A stretch of DNA of 64,000 bases from Salminus brasiliensis. Its lineage: Eukaryota > Chordata > Actinopteri > Characiformes > Bryconidae. The stretch is from NCBI RefSeq assembly GCF_030463535.1, contig NC_132888.1:7476081-7540080 (forward strand), in the 5' to 3' direction. Numbering within the stretch: the first letter of the stretch is position 1; the number at the start of each line of letters is the position of its first letter. The translations under genes and the position numbers were made by a program. This document shows, piece by piece, positions 51,301 to 62,235 of this stretch. The notes below the pieces were generated by a model. That model worked only from the letters and a program-made list of their open reading frames with translations. It was not told the DNA's origin and did no database searches.

Positions 51301-54300
51301 TCATTGCTGACACAGATGTGCAAATGTGCGGACACACGGCTAGCCTAGTCCCTGTAGAGACGCACTGCCAATAGCATAGGACACTCTGGGCTAGAGGGGT
51401 ATAAACCCCCCAGCATTGAGCTGTGGAGCACAGGAACTCTGGAAAGATGGATGGTGCTCCAGTCAATGCTTTTTGGGATGAGACTGGGGAGTTTGGGATG
51501 AGGTGGGACGGTGATCATCCAACATCCTGACCTCACTAATGCTTTTGTTGCATTCAAATCCTAACAGCAATACTTTAAAATCTACTAGAGACAGTTACTC
51601 CAACAAAAGCAAGATGGTCATATTCCAGAAAAGCCATGAAACAGCCAGGCTTACATTCATGTAACTTACCAGGGCAACATAGGGCTTCATTTCCCAGGCC
51701 TGAACGTTTGTGTTGTCAATAATAACAGGTGAACGCCTGTCCAACATAGCTTCCCGAGCTGGAAAAAGAGGAAATTCAGCAATTAAACCATTAAGGAATA
51801 TTCAGTAGCTAAAAAACATGAGGTTTTACTCAGAACGTACATGATCTGTTATAAAAATTAAACCCGCATACAGACTGCAAGATGCACCTGGATTATGGCT
51901 TATGAAAACATGCTCCACCCCATACATCAAAGGGCAGAGGGGGCTCAATGGTTAGAGTACTGGGTTACTGATCACAGAATTGTAGGTTCAACGAATTTCA
52001 CTGTACTGTACACACATTTAACTATAATAGCAATTAAGGTACTTAACACCCCTTGGACAAAAGTATTGGGACACCTGGTCATTCAATGTTTCTTCTGATA
52101 TCAAAAAAAAAAAAAAAAAAAAAAAAGTTAATCTGCTTTTGCTGGTGTGACTGTCTCTACTGTCCAGGGAGGAAGGCTTTTTACTAAATTGTGGAGGAGT
52201 ACTTCTGTGAGGAGGGGGTTAGTGAGGTCAGGATGATCACCACCCCTTTATTATGCCTAAACTCTCCAGTTTTTCCACAGTTCCAAAGCTATACCCCTCC
52301 AGCTCACACCTGGCATTAGGCCTGGTACCAATAGTGTCATGTTTATGTGCTCCAGAGGAGTCCTACTCTACTGGCAGTATGAGACAATCGGTGTGTGCGC
52401 ATTCAGCATTTGCACATCTGCGTCAGCAACGGGTGCAACTTAAAAGAGGTGAATGCATTCATTAGAAGGGCCGTCCACAAACATTTATGGTGCATCTAGT
52501 GGGCTGTGCTTTGCCAAAGCAAAACTGGTGAATATAACGAATGCAGCAAAAGCACCTGATGAGCAAACCTATGGTTTTAATAATCAACTAATAAAAATAA
52601 TAAAGTGAGAAACTGATAAAACGATTGTCTGCCGTCTCAAACTGTCCTCAGGCTGTTCAAGGGCTTCTGATATTCACAATTAAAGGGTTGTATATGAGTT
52701 CTTTTGAGTAACTACATAATAATGCACTCACTTCTCTTTTGATTCCAGTCATGTGCATCCCCTAGCAGAGTAGGGTTAAAGAAGTAGCCATCCTTCTGGA
52801 AGAAGTAGTCATCTGTGCTCAGTATTAGCCCATTCGGACCACTGGACAATATTTCCCTAAAAGAAAAAGTACAAGCACTAAAATTAGGCTTTGAAGGAAA
52901 GTGGATTTTGTACACCCCATTGCTAACACAGACAGCTTGTCTAGTCCCTGTAAAGGCGCACTGCCAATACAACAGGATTCTCTGGAGTAGACAGACATCA
53001 ACCTACTGACACCATTCCTAATGCCAGGCGTGGGCTAGAGGGGTATAAAGCCCCCAGCATTGTGGAGCAGTGGAAGAACTGTGTTTTCTGTAATGATGGT
53101 TGGTGCTCCATCCAATACTTTTGGGATGAGCTGGGGCGCAACAGATAGCACCACTACCTACCAGTAAGCTACCACACCATGTGGGAGACCAGGGTTCGAT
53201 AGGGCAAGACTCCTATCACTACATTGGCCCACCTTTGTAATATGAGTAAACTTGTAAGTCGCTCTGGAGAAGAGCATCAGCTAAATGCCATAAATGTAAA
53301 TGTAAAAGCAGGATAAATTCTTTTAAGTACCCTTCATTTTAGAAGAAACAATGACTGAGCAGGTGTCCCAATACTTTTGTACATATAACACAAAATACTA
53401 GTAATGCAATTACAGTGCAATTACAGTGCAATTACAATATATATATATATATTGCCGTCATGCAAAAGCTGTATCTCTAAAATGGTAATTTTACAGGAGA
53501 AGGAAAAAATCTTCTTAACTATCAATGTTAAAATCAATGGAAAAAGATTGTCTTCCAATTTTGGTGCATTTCTATTGGTCCATTCATCAGAAAATTACGA
53601 CACAATGTAAAGAACAACTGCCAGATTCACATTATGCCAAAAAGTGAAAATAGCACCGATACTGTGATTACAAATGCAGTAGTGCAGAGGTCACCAATCT
53701 CTAATTTCCATTCCAATCAGGCAAAAGCACACCTCATAACTAATCAAGCATGTAAAGACTGAGACCATCTGATTAACCAAGTGGAATCAGGTGTGCTTCT
53801 GCTTGATTGGAAGGAGGCTCCATTCTGTACAATTCTCGTTGTGACAACTTACTTTGCCAGAGTTGATTTCCCACAGCCTGGAAGTCCTCTCATCAAAACC
53901 AGAGAAGTGCCACCGTTATGCTGGTACTGGTCCTGTTCATGATAATGCTGCGTATTATAGGGCTGCCAATCAGCTGAGCTTCTTCCGTGGCGTTCAAATG
54001 ACTCAGAGCAGTTGGAGGCAGAAAGTCTGTTGTCATAACGAAGTGGGAAACGGGTCCCTTCCCATGAGGACCAGCTGGTGTTGTCAGCATGACTGTAGTC
54101 GTGTATTGGAGGCGGGAGGCACGGTGGTTGCATGGGAGTTCCAGGCGGAGGTGTAGGAAAGAAATGATGGGGGCCATGAAATGGAAACCTTGGTGGGGGA
54201 CGCTGCCATTGACTCGGATGGTGGTTTGCATCTGAACTATTCCATGTCATTTCATTATGTGACTGAGGCTTCCATGCCCTAGAACTTCCATAGTCCCTTT

Positions 54301-54895
54301 CAGGCCGAGTAGCTGGATAAGGCCTATAAGCATTCTTATGCTCATGTTCCCGAGACTCTTTTTTTTGGGGAGATGGATTGGTTGCTGGTTTGTAAGACTG
54401 AGAGACACTCTCCGTAATTCCTGCATCTCCATCAACGCTATCTTGGTGGTCAATCTCCTCAAGCTCTTTGTAGAAATCACTCAGCTCCTTCTCTATTGCT
54501 GCCTCTGGTCGACATGCCGGACCGATGAAAGCAGTGCTGCTGACAGCTATCTCTTTAATGACCTCTTCTCTGCTTCTCTCTTGGCCACGTTCTTGGGCGC
54601 CATCCCCCGAGGTTTCCTCGTCATGTATATTAAAGCTCTGTGCAGGTAAATCATTTGGTCTTTGATTCACCTCCACAACATCTGCTCTGTCCAACACCTT
54701 GAGCTTGTTGAGAAGTCCAGGATGAGGTAAAAGCACAGTCTGGTCAGGGAGGTCCTCTGAATTATTCCTATAGATCGATGTAGGTGGTAAATTTATCCAC
54801 TGTATCTCAGTGGAAGCCTGACTAGGGTGAGGGTGGTCTTCTACATTTCCACTCAGAGGTGGAAGAGAAGATTGGCTTGGGGTAACATGAGGCAT
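48388..54895 (-). CDS. n4bp2l2: NEDD4-binding protein 2-like 2 (P-loop kinase-like), five coding exons
   Basis: Exons in transcript order: 53853-54895, 52732-52856, 51670-51758, 51099-51175, 48388-48550. Phases close to 498 codons plus TAA. Residues about 150-170 (SSTAFIGP, then [12 protein letters not shown]) match the N4BP2L2-specific region. A Pro-rich middle follows, then a C-terminal AAA_33-type P-loop domain: Walker [10 protein letters not shown] (337-345), STDDYF (361-366), [16 protein letters not shown] (402-407), AWEMKPYV, and [14 protein letters not shown] [10 protein letters not shown] near the end. The human isoform I recall has 583 residues, with a longer N-terminus. The ATG chosen is the first codon of the large exon; an upstream coding exon is possible. 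The biochemical role is not settled, but the domain implies nucleotide binding or polynucleotide-kinase-like activity. Confidence 0.92.
48607..48797. mobile_element. Two MITE fragments in the last n4bp2l2 intron
   Basis: 48607-48690 belongs to the AAAGGGTTCC palindromic family (see 36635). 48697-48797 (CCTGGAGATCTACCACC, CACACCTGATCCAGATAATG, ending AACATTAGAG) is the left half of another element. Its similar segment recurs at 49784-49860. The minisatellite block begins where this half ends. Confidence 0.55.
48798..49398. repeat. Second block of the 17/28-bp minisatellite, in the last n4bp2l2 intron
   Basis: Same two modules as 43521-47686, about 600 bp. It is separated from the main array by 1.1 kb that contains the terminal n4bp2l2 exon. 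The 10-base sequence AACATTAGAG occurs immediately on both sides (48788-48797 and 49405-49414). Confidence 0.95.
49424..49770 (-). pseudogene. Duplicated fragment of n4bp2l2 exon 2 with its splice acceptor and upstream intron
   Basis: Close copy of 52828-53134. The first 29 bases (49424-49452) copy the 5' end of coding exon 2, keeping the acceptor as TTTCTTTCAG, then GGAAATATTGTCC. The rest copies the adjoining intron, including CTTTGAAGGAAAGTGGATT and part of the 455-bp MITE. No exon remainder or donor is present, so it is a partial exon copy and not a working exon. Confidence 0.85.
51240..51600 (+). mobile_element. Approx. 455-bp MITE family, partial copy in an n4bp2l2 intron
   Basis: Starts ATGTCCAAATGTTTGTGGAC, as in 11716-12170, and runs to about ACAGTTACTCCAACAAAAGC. 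The terminal CAAAAGTATT end is missing. Confidence 0.7.
52050..52500 (-). mobile_element. Approx. 455-bp MITE family, inverted copy
   Basis: Begins GGACAAAAGTATTGGGACAC and ends GTCCACAAACATTTATGG. It contains an A-run at 52104-52126. It is preceded by a short tRNA-SINE-like head (GGCTCAATGGTTAGAGTACT, near 51938). Confidence 0.7.
52920..53390 (+). mobile_element. MITE copy with an inserted SINE-like segment
   Basis: MITE phrases AGCTTGTCTAGTCCCTGTAA and CCATCCAATACTTTTGGGAT, then a tRNA-SINE-like segment (AGACCAGGGTTCGATAGGG, and AAGTCGCTCTGGAGAAGAGC) at about 53135-53305, then the MITE end AGGTGTCCCAATACTTTTGT at 53361-53380. Confidence 0.65.
53452..53690. mobile_element. Approx. 220-bp MITE, diverged copy
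   Basis: Starts GCCGTCATGCAAAAGCTG and includes CATTTCTATTGGTCCATTC and ACTGCCAGATTCACATTATG, shared with 39130-39300 and 62442-62657. Confidence 0.6.
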
Positions 54896-55109
54896 CTGGA
54901 AAGAATGATACACCATTTATTGAGAGAGATGTAAGCAAAAAATGCATGTACAAGAAAATAATAGATATTAGAATTATTATAATGAGGTATTTCATATGGA
55001 TTATCAATATACATATCTAATTCTGGAGAGGATTATAAAATATAACTATTAGAAATCTATTTTCTTGTGAGGAAGAACACCCCCACATTAATTACTACTT
55101 AAATTGTGC

Positions 55110-55660
55110 AAAATAAGAATCAGGTGCAGAACATCAGCTGCAGATGATCAGAACATGGTTGGAGAGGATTATTCTGAAGGAGTCTGGAGTCTTATTTAAA
55201 CCTCAGACGTTTAGTCTGGTCTGCTCTTAATCGAAGTTAAAGTGAGTGGTGAAGAAGATCACCATGACCAGATCCAGAGAGCTCTCTGAGGCCTTCAGAA
55301 AGCAGTTGTAGAAGCAGATGAGTCTGAGAAGAGGTTTGAACAGATCTCACAACAGTTCCAAATCAGCCGTTTCATTGTCCACTAAATAATTTTATAAGTG
55401 GTGAACATTTAAAATATCTGCCAGCATGGCCAGGTCAGACTGTCCTAGCAAGTTCAGCCCAATAGCAGACCACAAGATGTGTAAAGAAGCCTCCAACAGT
55501 CCTCATGGGATCTACAGGTAGTTCTTCTTTCCACAGCTGATATGGAAAAAAATACAGCATCTACTATCAGAGAACGACTGGACCAGTTTGATATTAATGA
55601 TGGGTGCAAGGAGGACACCTTTGCTGTCAGGGCAAGTCTCAAACTGGTCAGAGAACCCCT
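55110..55660 (+). mobile_element. Tc1/mariner-like element, third copy, ends lost
   Basis: Shares CAGAACATGGTTGGAGAGGA and CAGATCCAGAGAGCTCTCTG with 8628-9262. The transposase relic begins at the ATG in ATCACCATGACC (about 55263) and is disrupted. It lies in the n4bp2l2 5'UTR intron. Confidence 0.65.
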
Positions 55661-55874
55661 AGACTAAGACCTGGGAGTGCTTTGGAGAGATACATCTGGT
55701 CCAGCCTTGAGTTTGACAGCAGGGGTTTTCCTCCTTTTGACTTAAAGCACAGCTGTCATATGCAAATGTTGTCTACTAGGTCTAATGACGGGAAACTGCA
55801 ATAAATAAATCAAATGATCAAATGTGTTTATAGTCTACAAGCTCTCTTCAGCAGACCGGCATGAATATACTTAC

Positions 55875-55995
55875 TGAATACAACTGTTTGCATTTCAAGA
55901 GGTCAAGCAGCTATCACCACACTGGACGTCCAGCTTCCCCCTGCAAATATAGAGCTGGATACAGAAGGATTCCTGCTTTCGGATGATCCACAAAT
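55875..55995 (-). other. n4bp2l2: Candidate noncoding 5'UTR exon of n4bp2l2
   Basis: 121-bp segment with a TATATACAG acceptor and a strong GTAAGTATA donor on the minus strand. Its only late ATG (ATGCAAACAG) would read into the next exon out of frame with the main protein, so the segment fits 5'UTR better than coding sequence. Expression is inferred, not seen. Confidence 0.4.
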
Positions 55996-56061
55996 CTGTA
56001 TATAAAACACACACACACAGACAATTGTAATTAAAATGTGCCAGTTAAATAAAAAGCTAAT

Positions 56062-56310
56062 AACCCAGCCAACATGCTCATGTGGGGCTCACATGGGTGG
56101 ACCGTGACCTAGGAGCGTTCCAGGTGGGCACGGGCTCGGAGTGGGTTTGTAACTAGGACCCTGATGGATCCAATCATTACAGCCCACCCTAATCTCACAA
56201 GGGTCCCATCTAGACACCAAATGCAGTGTACAACCCAGATGAGGCCCATGTTTAACCCCTCTAATCCCCATCACTGAGCCTGGTGGGCATTCCTATGTGG
56301 GTCCAACACA
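56062..56310. mobile_element. Palindromic MITE-like repeat
   Basis: Starts CCAGCCAACATGCTCATGTG and includes CACATGGGTGGACC. This resembles a common fish repeat built from CCCACATG-type inverted phrases. Single copy here. Confidence 0.4.
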
Positions 56311-56639
56311 GAGCCAATGGACAAAACCTTCTGGTTCCCAGTTACACATTTAATAGACCACGTTGTCTGGGAATGTTAGACATCTAATTACTCCACTGAA
56401 ACTGAAAAGCTGAGGAAGAACAGCAGAACAGCCTGAAACAGCCACAGCAGCGCATGTCAGATAGTTAGGGGCTTTTCTACAGGCGTGGGTTTGAGCTACT
56501 GCTAGCTGAGCTGCCGCTGCTGGCTGGATGTTATTAGCCTGCTAGCTAACCGCCTGAATCCTCCCGTATGTTATTCATAGTTTCCCCACATTGTTGTACA
56601 TTTCTACTTTAGATATCTAGCAGCTAAAATAGAGAACTC

Positions 56640-56790
56640 AACCCACATATAGCCGAGAGCACAGGGACGCTCCCCACAGAGCTCTAGAGAGCTAGTTTAC
56701 CAACAGAGACCGAGTCCGGAGAAACGGGCTGAACTGAACTGGAGTCTATTTCCGGTTGTTGAGGAACTGAATGACAAAATAAAAGCCTGT
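56640..56790 (-). promoter_or_regulatory. n4bp2l2: Candidate n4bp2l2 promoter and first exon
   Basis: Locally CpG-enriched stretch with an ETS-type ACCGGAAATAG on the minus strand (near 56746-56756) and a TTGGTAAAC donor ending an exon at 56701. It lies just before the AT-rich minisatellite. Assignment is by position and motif only. Confidence 0.4.
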
Positions 56791-58605
56791 ACATAAATAC
56801 TGTACTATAAATAAACATCATAAATACTGTACTATAAATAAACAACATAAATACTGTACTATAAATAAACAACATAAATACTGTACTATACTATAAATAA
56901 ATATAATAAATACTGTACTATAAATAAACAACATAAATACTGTACTATACTATAAATAAATATCATAAATACTGTACTATAAATAAATATAATAAATACT
57001 GTACTATAAATAAACAACATAAATACTGTACTATACTATAAATAAATATAATAAATACTGTACTATAAATAAACAACATAAATACTGTACTATACTATAA
57101 ATAAATATAATAAATACTGTACTATAAATAAACAACATAAATACTGTACTATAAATAAACATCATAAATACTGTACTATAAATAAACATCATAAATACTG
57201 TACTATAAATAAACAACATAAATACTGTACTATACTATAAATAAATATAATAAATACTGTACTATAAATAAACAACATAAATACTGTACTATACTATAAA
57301 TAAATATCATAAATACTGTACTATAAATAAATATAATAAATACTGTACTATAAATAAACAACATAAATACTGTACTATACTATAAATAAATATAATAAAT
57401 ACTGTACTATAAATAAACAACATAAATAATGTACTATAAATAAACATCATAAATACTGTACTATAAATAAACAACATAAATAATGTACTATAAATAAACA
57501 ACATAAATACTGTACTATACTATAAATAAATATAATAAATACTGTACTATAAATAAACAACATAAATACTGTACTATAAATAAACAACATAAATACTGTA
57601 CTATACTATAAATAAATATCATAAATACTGTACTATAAATAAATATAATAAATACTGTACTATAAATAAACAACATAAATACTGTACTATACTATAAATA
57701 AATATAATAAATACTGTACTATAAATAAACAACATAAATAATGTACTATAAATAAACATCATAAATACTGTACTATAAATAAACATCATAAATACTGTAC
57801 TATACTATAAATAAACAACATAAATACTGTACTATAAATAAACATCATAAATACTGTACTATACTATAAATAAACAACATAAATACTGTACTATAAATAA
57901 ACAACATAAAGACTGTACTATACTATAAATAAACATCATAAATACTGTACTATAAATAAACATCATAAATACTGTACTATACTATAAATAAACAACATAA
58001 ATACTGTACTATAAATAAACATCATAAATACTGTACTATACTATAAATAAACAACATAAATAATGTACTATAAATAAACAACATAAATACTGTACTATAA
58101 ATAAACAACATAAAGACTGTACTATACTATAAATAAACAACATAAATACTGTACTATAAATAAACAACATAAATACTGTACTATACTATAAATAAATATA
58201 ATAAATACTGTACTATAAATAAACAACATAAATACTGTACTATACTATAAATAAACATCATAAATACTGTACTATAAATAAACAACATAAATACTGTACT
58301 ATACTGTAAATAAATATCATAAATACTGTACTATAAATAAATATCATAAATACTGTACTATAAATAAACAACATAAATACTGTACTATACTATAAATAAA
58401 TATAATAAATACTGTACTATAAATAAACAACATAAATACTGTACTATACTATAAATAAATATCATCAATACTGTACTATAAATAAACAACATAAATACTG
58501 TACTATAAATAAACATCATAAAGACTGTATTATAAATAAATATAATAAAGACTGTACTATAAATAAACAACATAAAGACTGTACTATAAATAAATATAAT
58601 AAAGA
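56791..58605. repeat. AT-rich 27/32-bp minisatellite
   Basis: About 1.8 kb, roughly 60 units of CATAAATACTGTACTATAAA plus TAAACAA. A 32-bp form carries an extra ACTAT. Because 27 is a multiple of three, minus-strand frames show a nine-residue period (MLFIYSTVF and similar). This is a by-product of the repeat and not a protein. Confidence 0.97.
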
Positions 58606-59237
58606 GTCCAGGACTCTTTATTATCCAGGAATCATGAGTCCAGGACTGCCCTTTTGGCATGCCACTTATGGTAACGTGCACAGCACGTACAGTGGCCAAG
58701 TCTACAGAGCTCACACTCATATGTTTTACGTTAGCCAGATCTTATTGCGCCTCTGCCTACATATGGGGCAGTCCCTAAAATCCCCACTTGTGCAATGAGA
58801 TAGAATATCAGAGTTTGCTGTGCTGACAAATAGAGCTCATGTACTTATCTGAAACGCTGAGGTTGGTTGCGGTGGTTTTTACTGAAATCCCCTGAAGACG
58901 TAAACACAATGAGCTGCCAAAGTGACTTGTGGTGAGAATTCAGTGCAGTTTCTGGAAACAAATGCATGCCGGGTCACTCCAAAGCCACATTATCAAATGC
59001 AGCATGCAGAATCATTTCACCTCCAGATGTTTCAGAGCTGAGAAAACCAGCACAAACACGAACGCTTTCCAAACCAAACCTGGGGTCAAACAGGGGAAGT
59101 CACACCACAGAAGCCACGGAGAAGAATGGGACAGCCTCAGGATGAGGACAGGAAAACTGCATTAGACAGATTTAGTTAAACTGTTAGCTGAATGTTTATG
59201 TGAGGTGTCAATGTTGTATATATCCATGGCTTACACA
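58606..59237. other. Intergenic, nothing recognised
   Basis: Unique-looking sequence between the AT-rich array and a MITE. The 78-codon plus-strand frame at 58929-59165 has no recognisable motif or splice context. Confidence 0.5.
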
Positions 59238-59660
59238 CTATGTGTCCAAATGTTTGCGGACACCCCTTCTAATAAAAACATTCAGCTACTTTAAGTTGCA
59301 ACCGATGCTGACACAGATGTGACAATCCACACACATACACACACAGCTTGTCTAGTCCCTGTAGAGAAGTACTGCCAATAGAATAGGACTCTCTTGAGCA
59401 CATAATCATGAACCTATTGGCACCATGCTGCCTAATCCCAGGCATGGGTTAGAGGGCTACAAAGCCCCCCAGCAGTGAGCTGTGGAGCAGTGGGAGAACT
59501 GTCTTCTCTGCAAAGATGGTGGTGGTGCTCCATCCAGTACTTTTGGGATGAGTTGGGGAGTTGGGAATGATGAGGTGGGGTGGTGATCATCCAACATCCT
59601 GACCTTACTAATGCTCTTGTCGTTGAATGCAGTCAAATCCTCACAGTAATGCTGCTCCAA
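59238..59660 (+). mobile_element. Approx. 455-bp MITE family copy
   Basis: Starts ATGTGTCCAAATGTTTGCGG and contains AGCTTGTCTAGTCCCTGTAG and GTACTTTTGGGATGAG, as in the other copies. The distal end merges into a Tc1-like relic. Confidence 0.7.
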
Positions 59661-60752
59661 AATCTCCAACGTCTGGTGTTTGGGGTCATTGTCCTGTTGG
59701 ACCCCTAACTAGACTAGGTTAGAGGTTATGCAGAAGGATTGTTCTAGTAGGTCGTGGGTTCAAATCCCAGCAGTGCCTGGCTGACCAGGGTTGGGACAGT
59801 ATTGGCTTAGTGGTTAGAGCACCACGCTTTGCTCACAGAGTTGTGGGTTTGATACCTGGGCTCAGCAAGCTGCTACTGTGGGGCCCTTAACCTTCTTCGC
59901 TCCCTGGGTTCTGCAGTAATTGCTGGCCACTGCTACAGGTAGGTGTGTGTTTCTGCATGCCTGAGGCCAAATTCCATCTTTGTCCAACACAAATAGTGAA
60001 TGTGGTTGTCTTGTCAACTGGCAGCAAAACTGTTGAGGATGATACTACCACCACCATGCTTAGCAGTTGGTACAATGCTCTTCTTGGAGTCAAATGCCTT
60101 ATGCTCCTGTTCCACACAGCTTTGTCTCATCCAACCATGAGATGTTCCTCCAGAAAGTTTTTTCTTGATTCACATGGTTCAGCTGCAAATCTTCAGTCAA
60201 GCCGGAAGGTGCTGACTCTCGGACAATGGCAATGTTAAAGTCACTTGACTGGGGACAGTGAGTCTGGTGTTCCAGTGGGTTCCAGTTGATAGCAGGCCTG
60301 TTCCTTGGCTGTTCTTGGGTTGTTTCTCAGGGTGAGAGTCTGGGTCTTTTTCCAGACTTTAGAAAATTACCTAACCCTGTTAATAAGTTGAGCTTACAAA
60401 CAATTGTTTCAACTGATATTCTGAACTACTTGGAATCTGTGGTTGTTTAGAAATGGCTCCAAGAGACGTCCCTGACTTGTGTAGATCCAAGATTATCCTT
60501 CTCAGATCTGCACCAAGCTCCTTTCCTGTCATACTGTGCGTTGATCAATGCAATGAGTGCTGTCAAAGAAACAGTTTTTTTTAATGGGCACAGAAAAGCT
60601 ACCAGCTGTAGTCCATCATGATCACTAGCAAGACGTCAAACGTTTTGGCTTTGATGGGTTTAAAGACATTTCTGGAACTTTAGGCACCACTGAATTATTA
60701 ATAATAATAATCTAAGAGGGTGTAGACATATTTTTGACCCTGTGTTAATTTC
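59661..60752 (-). mobile_element. Tc1-like transposon relic with inserted SINE
   Basis: The plus strand shows inverse transposase phrases typical of fish Tc1-like elements: GGGGTCATTGTCCTGTTGGA, ACCACCACCATGCTTAGCAG, TTGTCTCATCCAACCATGAG and CTTCAGTCAAGCCGGAAGGT. It ends near GGGTGTAGACATATTTTTGA. The reading frame is not intact. A SINE interrupts it at 59800-59950. Confidence 0.6.
59800..59950 (+). mobile_element. tRNA-derived SINE with A and B boxes
   Basis: A-box-like TGGCTTAGTGGTTAGAGC (59803-59820) and B-box GGTTTGATACC (59846-59856), followed by the CTCAGCAAGCTGCTACTGTG body also seen at 28866-29035. It sits inside a Tc1-like relic. Confidence 0.75.
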
Positions 60753-62235
60753 AGAGCCCCAAAATGTTTTTTTGTGTTTTTCTCTGTTGAAGAACGAGGT
60801 TGTACTTCTATTCTGCTCCAATAGGAACAGTTCAAAGAAATCAATGAAAGCCCGGTATTGCCAAGACAGACATGTCCATTATTAATGTATAAAAAAAGCC
60901 TGACTTCATTCACATTCTTAGTCTCAAAAAATGTAGAATAGCAGAATGTTTAAATATATATTTATGAAAATTAGTAACCAATTCAAGTAAGTACACATGA
61001 CAGTAGAACTGGGTTAACATCAGATGATTTTCAGAGATTTTAAGAGATAATATGGCTTAGGTGAGGGGGTCCACAAGTCAAAATTGGATTAAGACTATGG
61101 GGAGATAAGGACCAGCACTGATTACACACTCTGGATGCCTGGTTTCTATCACCACCACTGTACACTATAATGGCCCATTAAATTTCTCTAGAACAGAACG
61201 TTTCACACCAGCCCACTCTGAATGACTTGGTTTACATCTTAGCCATTTAATTAAGCAGAAATTCTCACGTGACCAAAAGATGGATTTCATTTCATTTGAT
61301 TTAGGTGGTTAAATAAGCTTCATGACGGACAACCTATGATATTTGTAGATTGCGGACCACGCCTGCTTGGCTGAGGCAAGGACGGAGAACTTGAGAAATT
61401 TGGGCCGGAGATCTGGGGGGGTTGGGGTTTGAGCTGATAGGACCCGAAGCCAGACCTCATTGCCAGGGAGAGGTTGAGATTAATTGGAGAATAATCAGGA
61501 AGAGTAGGGCGTCGGTGGGGTGTGATTTTTGGGGTGTGAGGAGAGAGAAGCGGTTTAATAGTGCATAGTAATAGAGAGGAGGAGATTGGGCGTGGTCCTT
61601 CCCCCAAACTTTAGTTATTCCATAACTCCAATGATTTAAATGATTAAAATAACTGAGGAAATACACACAGACCACAACGTTTCAGGAATTTCAGAATTTA
61701 TTTCTCCAGCTTACACTGTGCTATTAAACAACCCATAGCGCTGTCATCCATGAGTAACACAGGACCTCGTAATTCACTATTTTGAGACCAGTGTGAACGC
61801 TCATTACTTATGAGCTTCCACCACCATGTTTAGAAGAATGGTACACCCTTAAAAAGAAAGGTGCTACAAAGAGTTCTGTGTAGTAGAGATGTGTGAGTGT
61901 GCAGAATGTCTAAAGGACCATCTTTACCAATTTCAAGGTTCTTCACAGTCACAATTTGGCTCTTTATGGAACCAACAGTGGTTCTTCTATGGCATTACTC
62001 AAAGCACCCTTTATAAGACACCCAGTTTTAAGAGTGTAGGCTAGTTCTCAATTTGAACTCTCCAGCATGAGTCCAGACTCATGAAACTATAAAAACATGT
62101 AATTACACAGAACTGTTTTCTTACTGATTCACCAGCTCAGCAGTCTGAAAATCATGCTATAATAAATAGAAAGTATCACACTCCTGTATTTGGAGATGTT
62201 CTCAAATGCTAGGTAGCTGTGGGTGCTGTAGGAGC
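60753..62235. other. Intergenic region downstream of the MMP gene
   Basis: Holds a palindromic MITE at 61848-62036 (CACCCTTAAAAAGAAAGGTG to CCAGTTTTAAGAGTGTA). The remainder, including the 95-codon minus frame at 61320-61607, shows nothing I recognise. The MMP 3'UTR must occupy part of it next to 62236. Confidence 0.5.

Noticed and set aside
56684-58720. Repeated MLFIYSTVF-type open frames resembling membrane peptides
   Set aside because: Period of nine residues equals the 27-bp AT-rich repeat unit; composition artefact.
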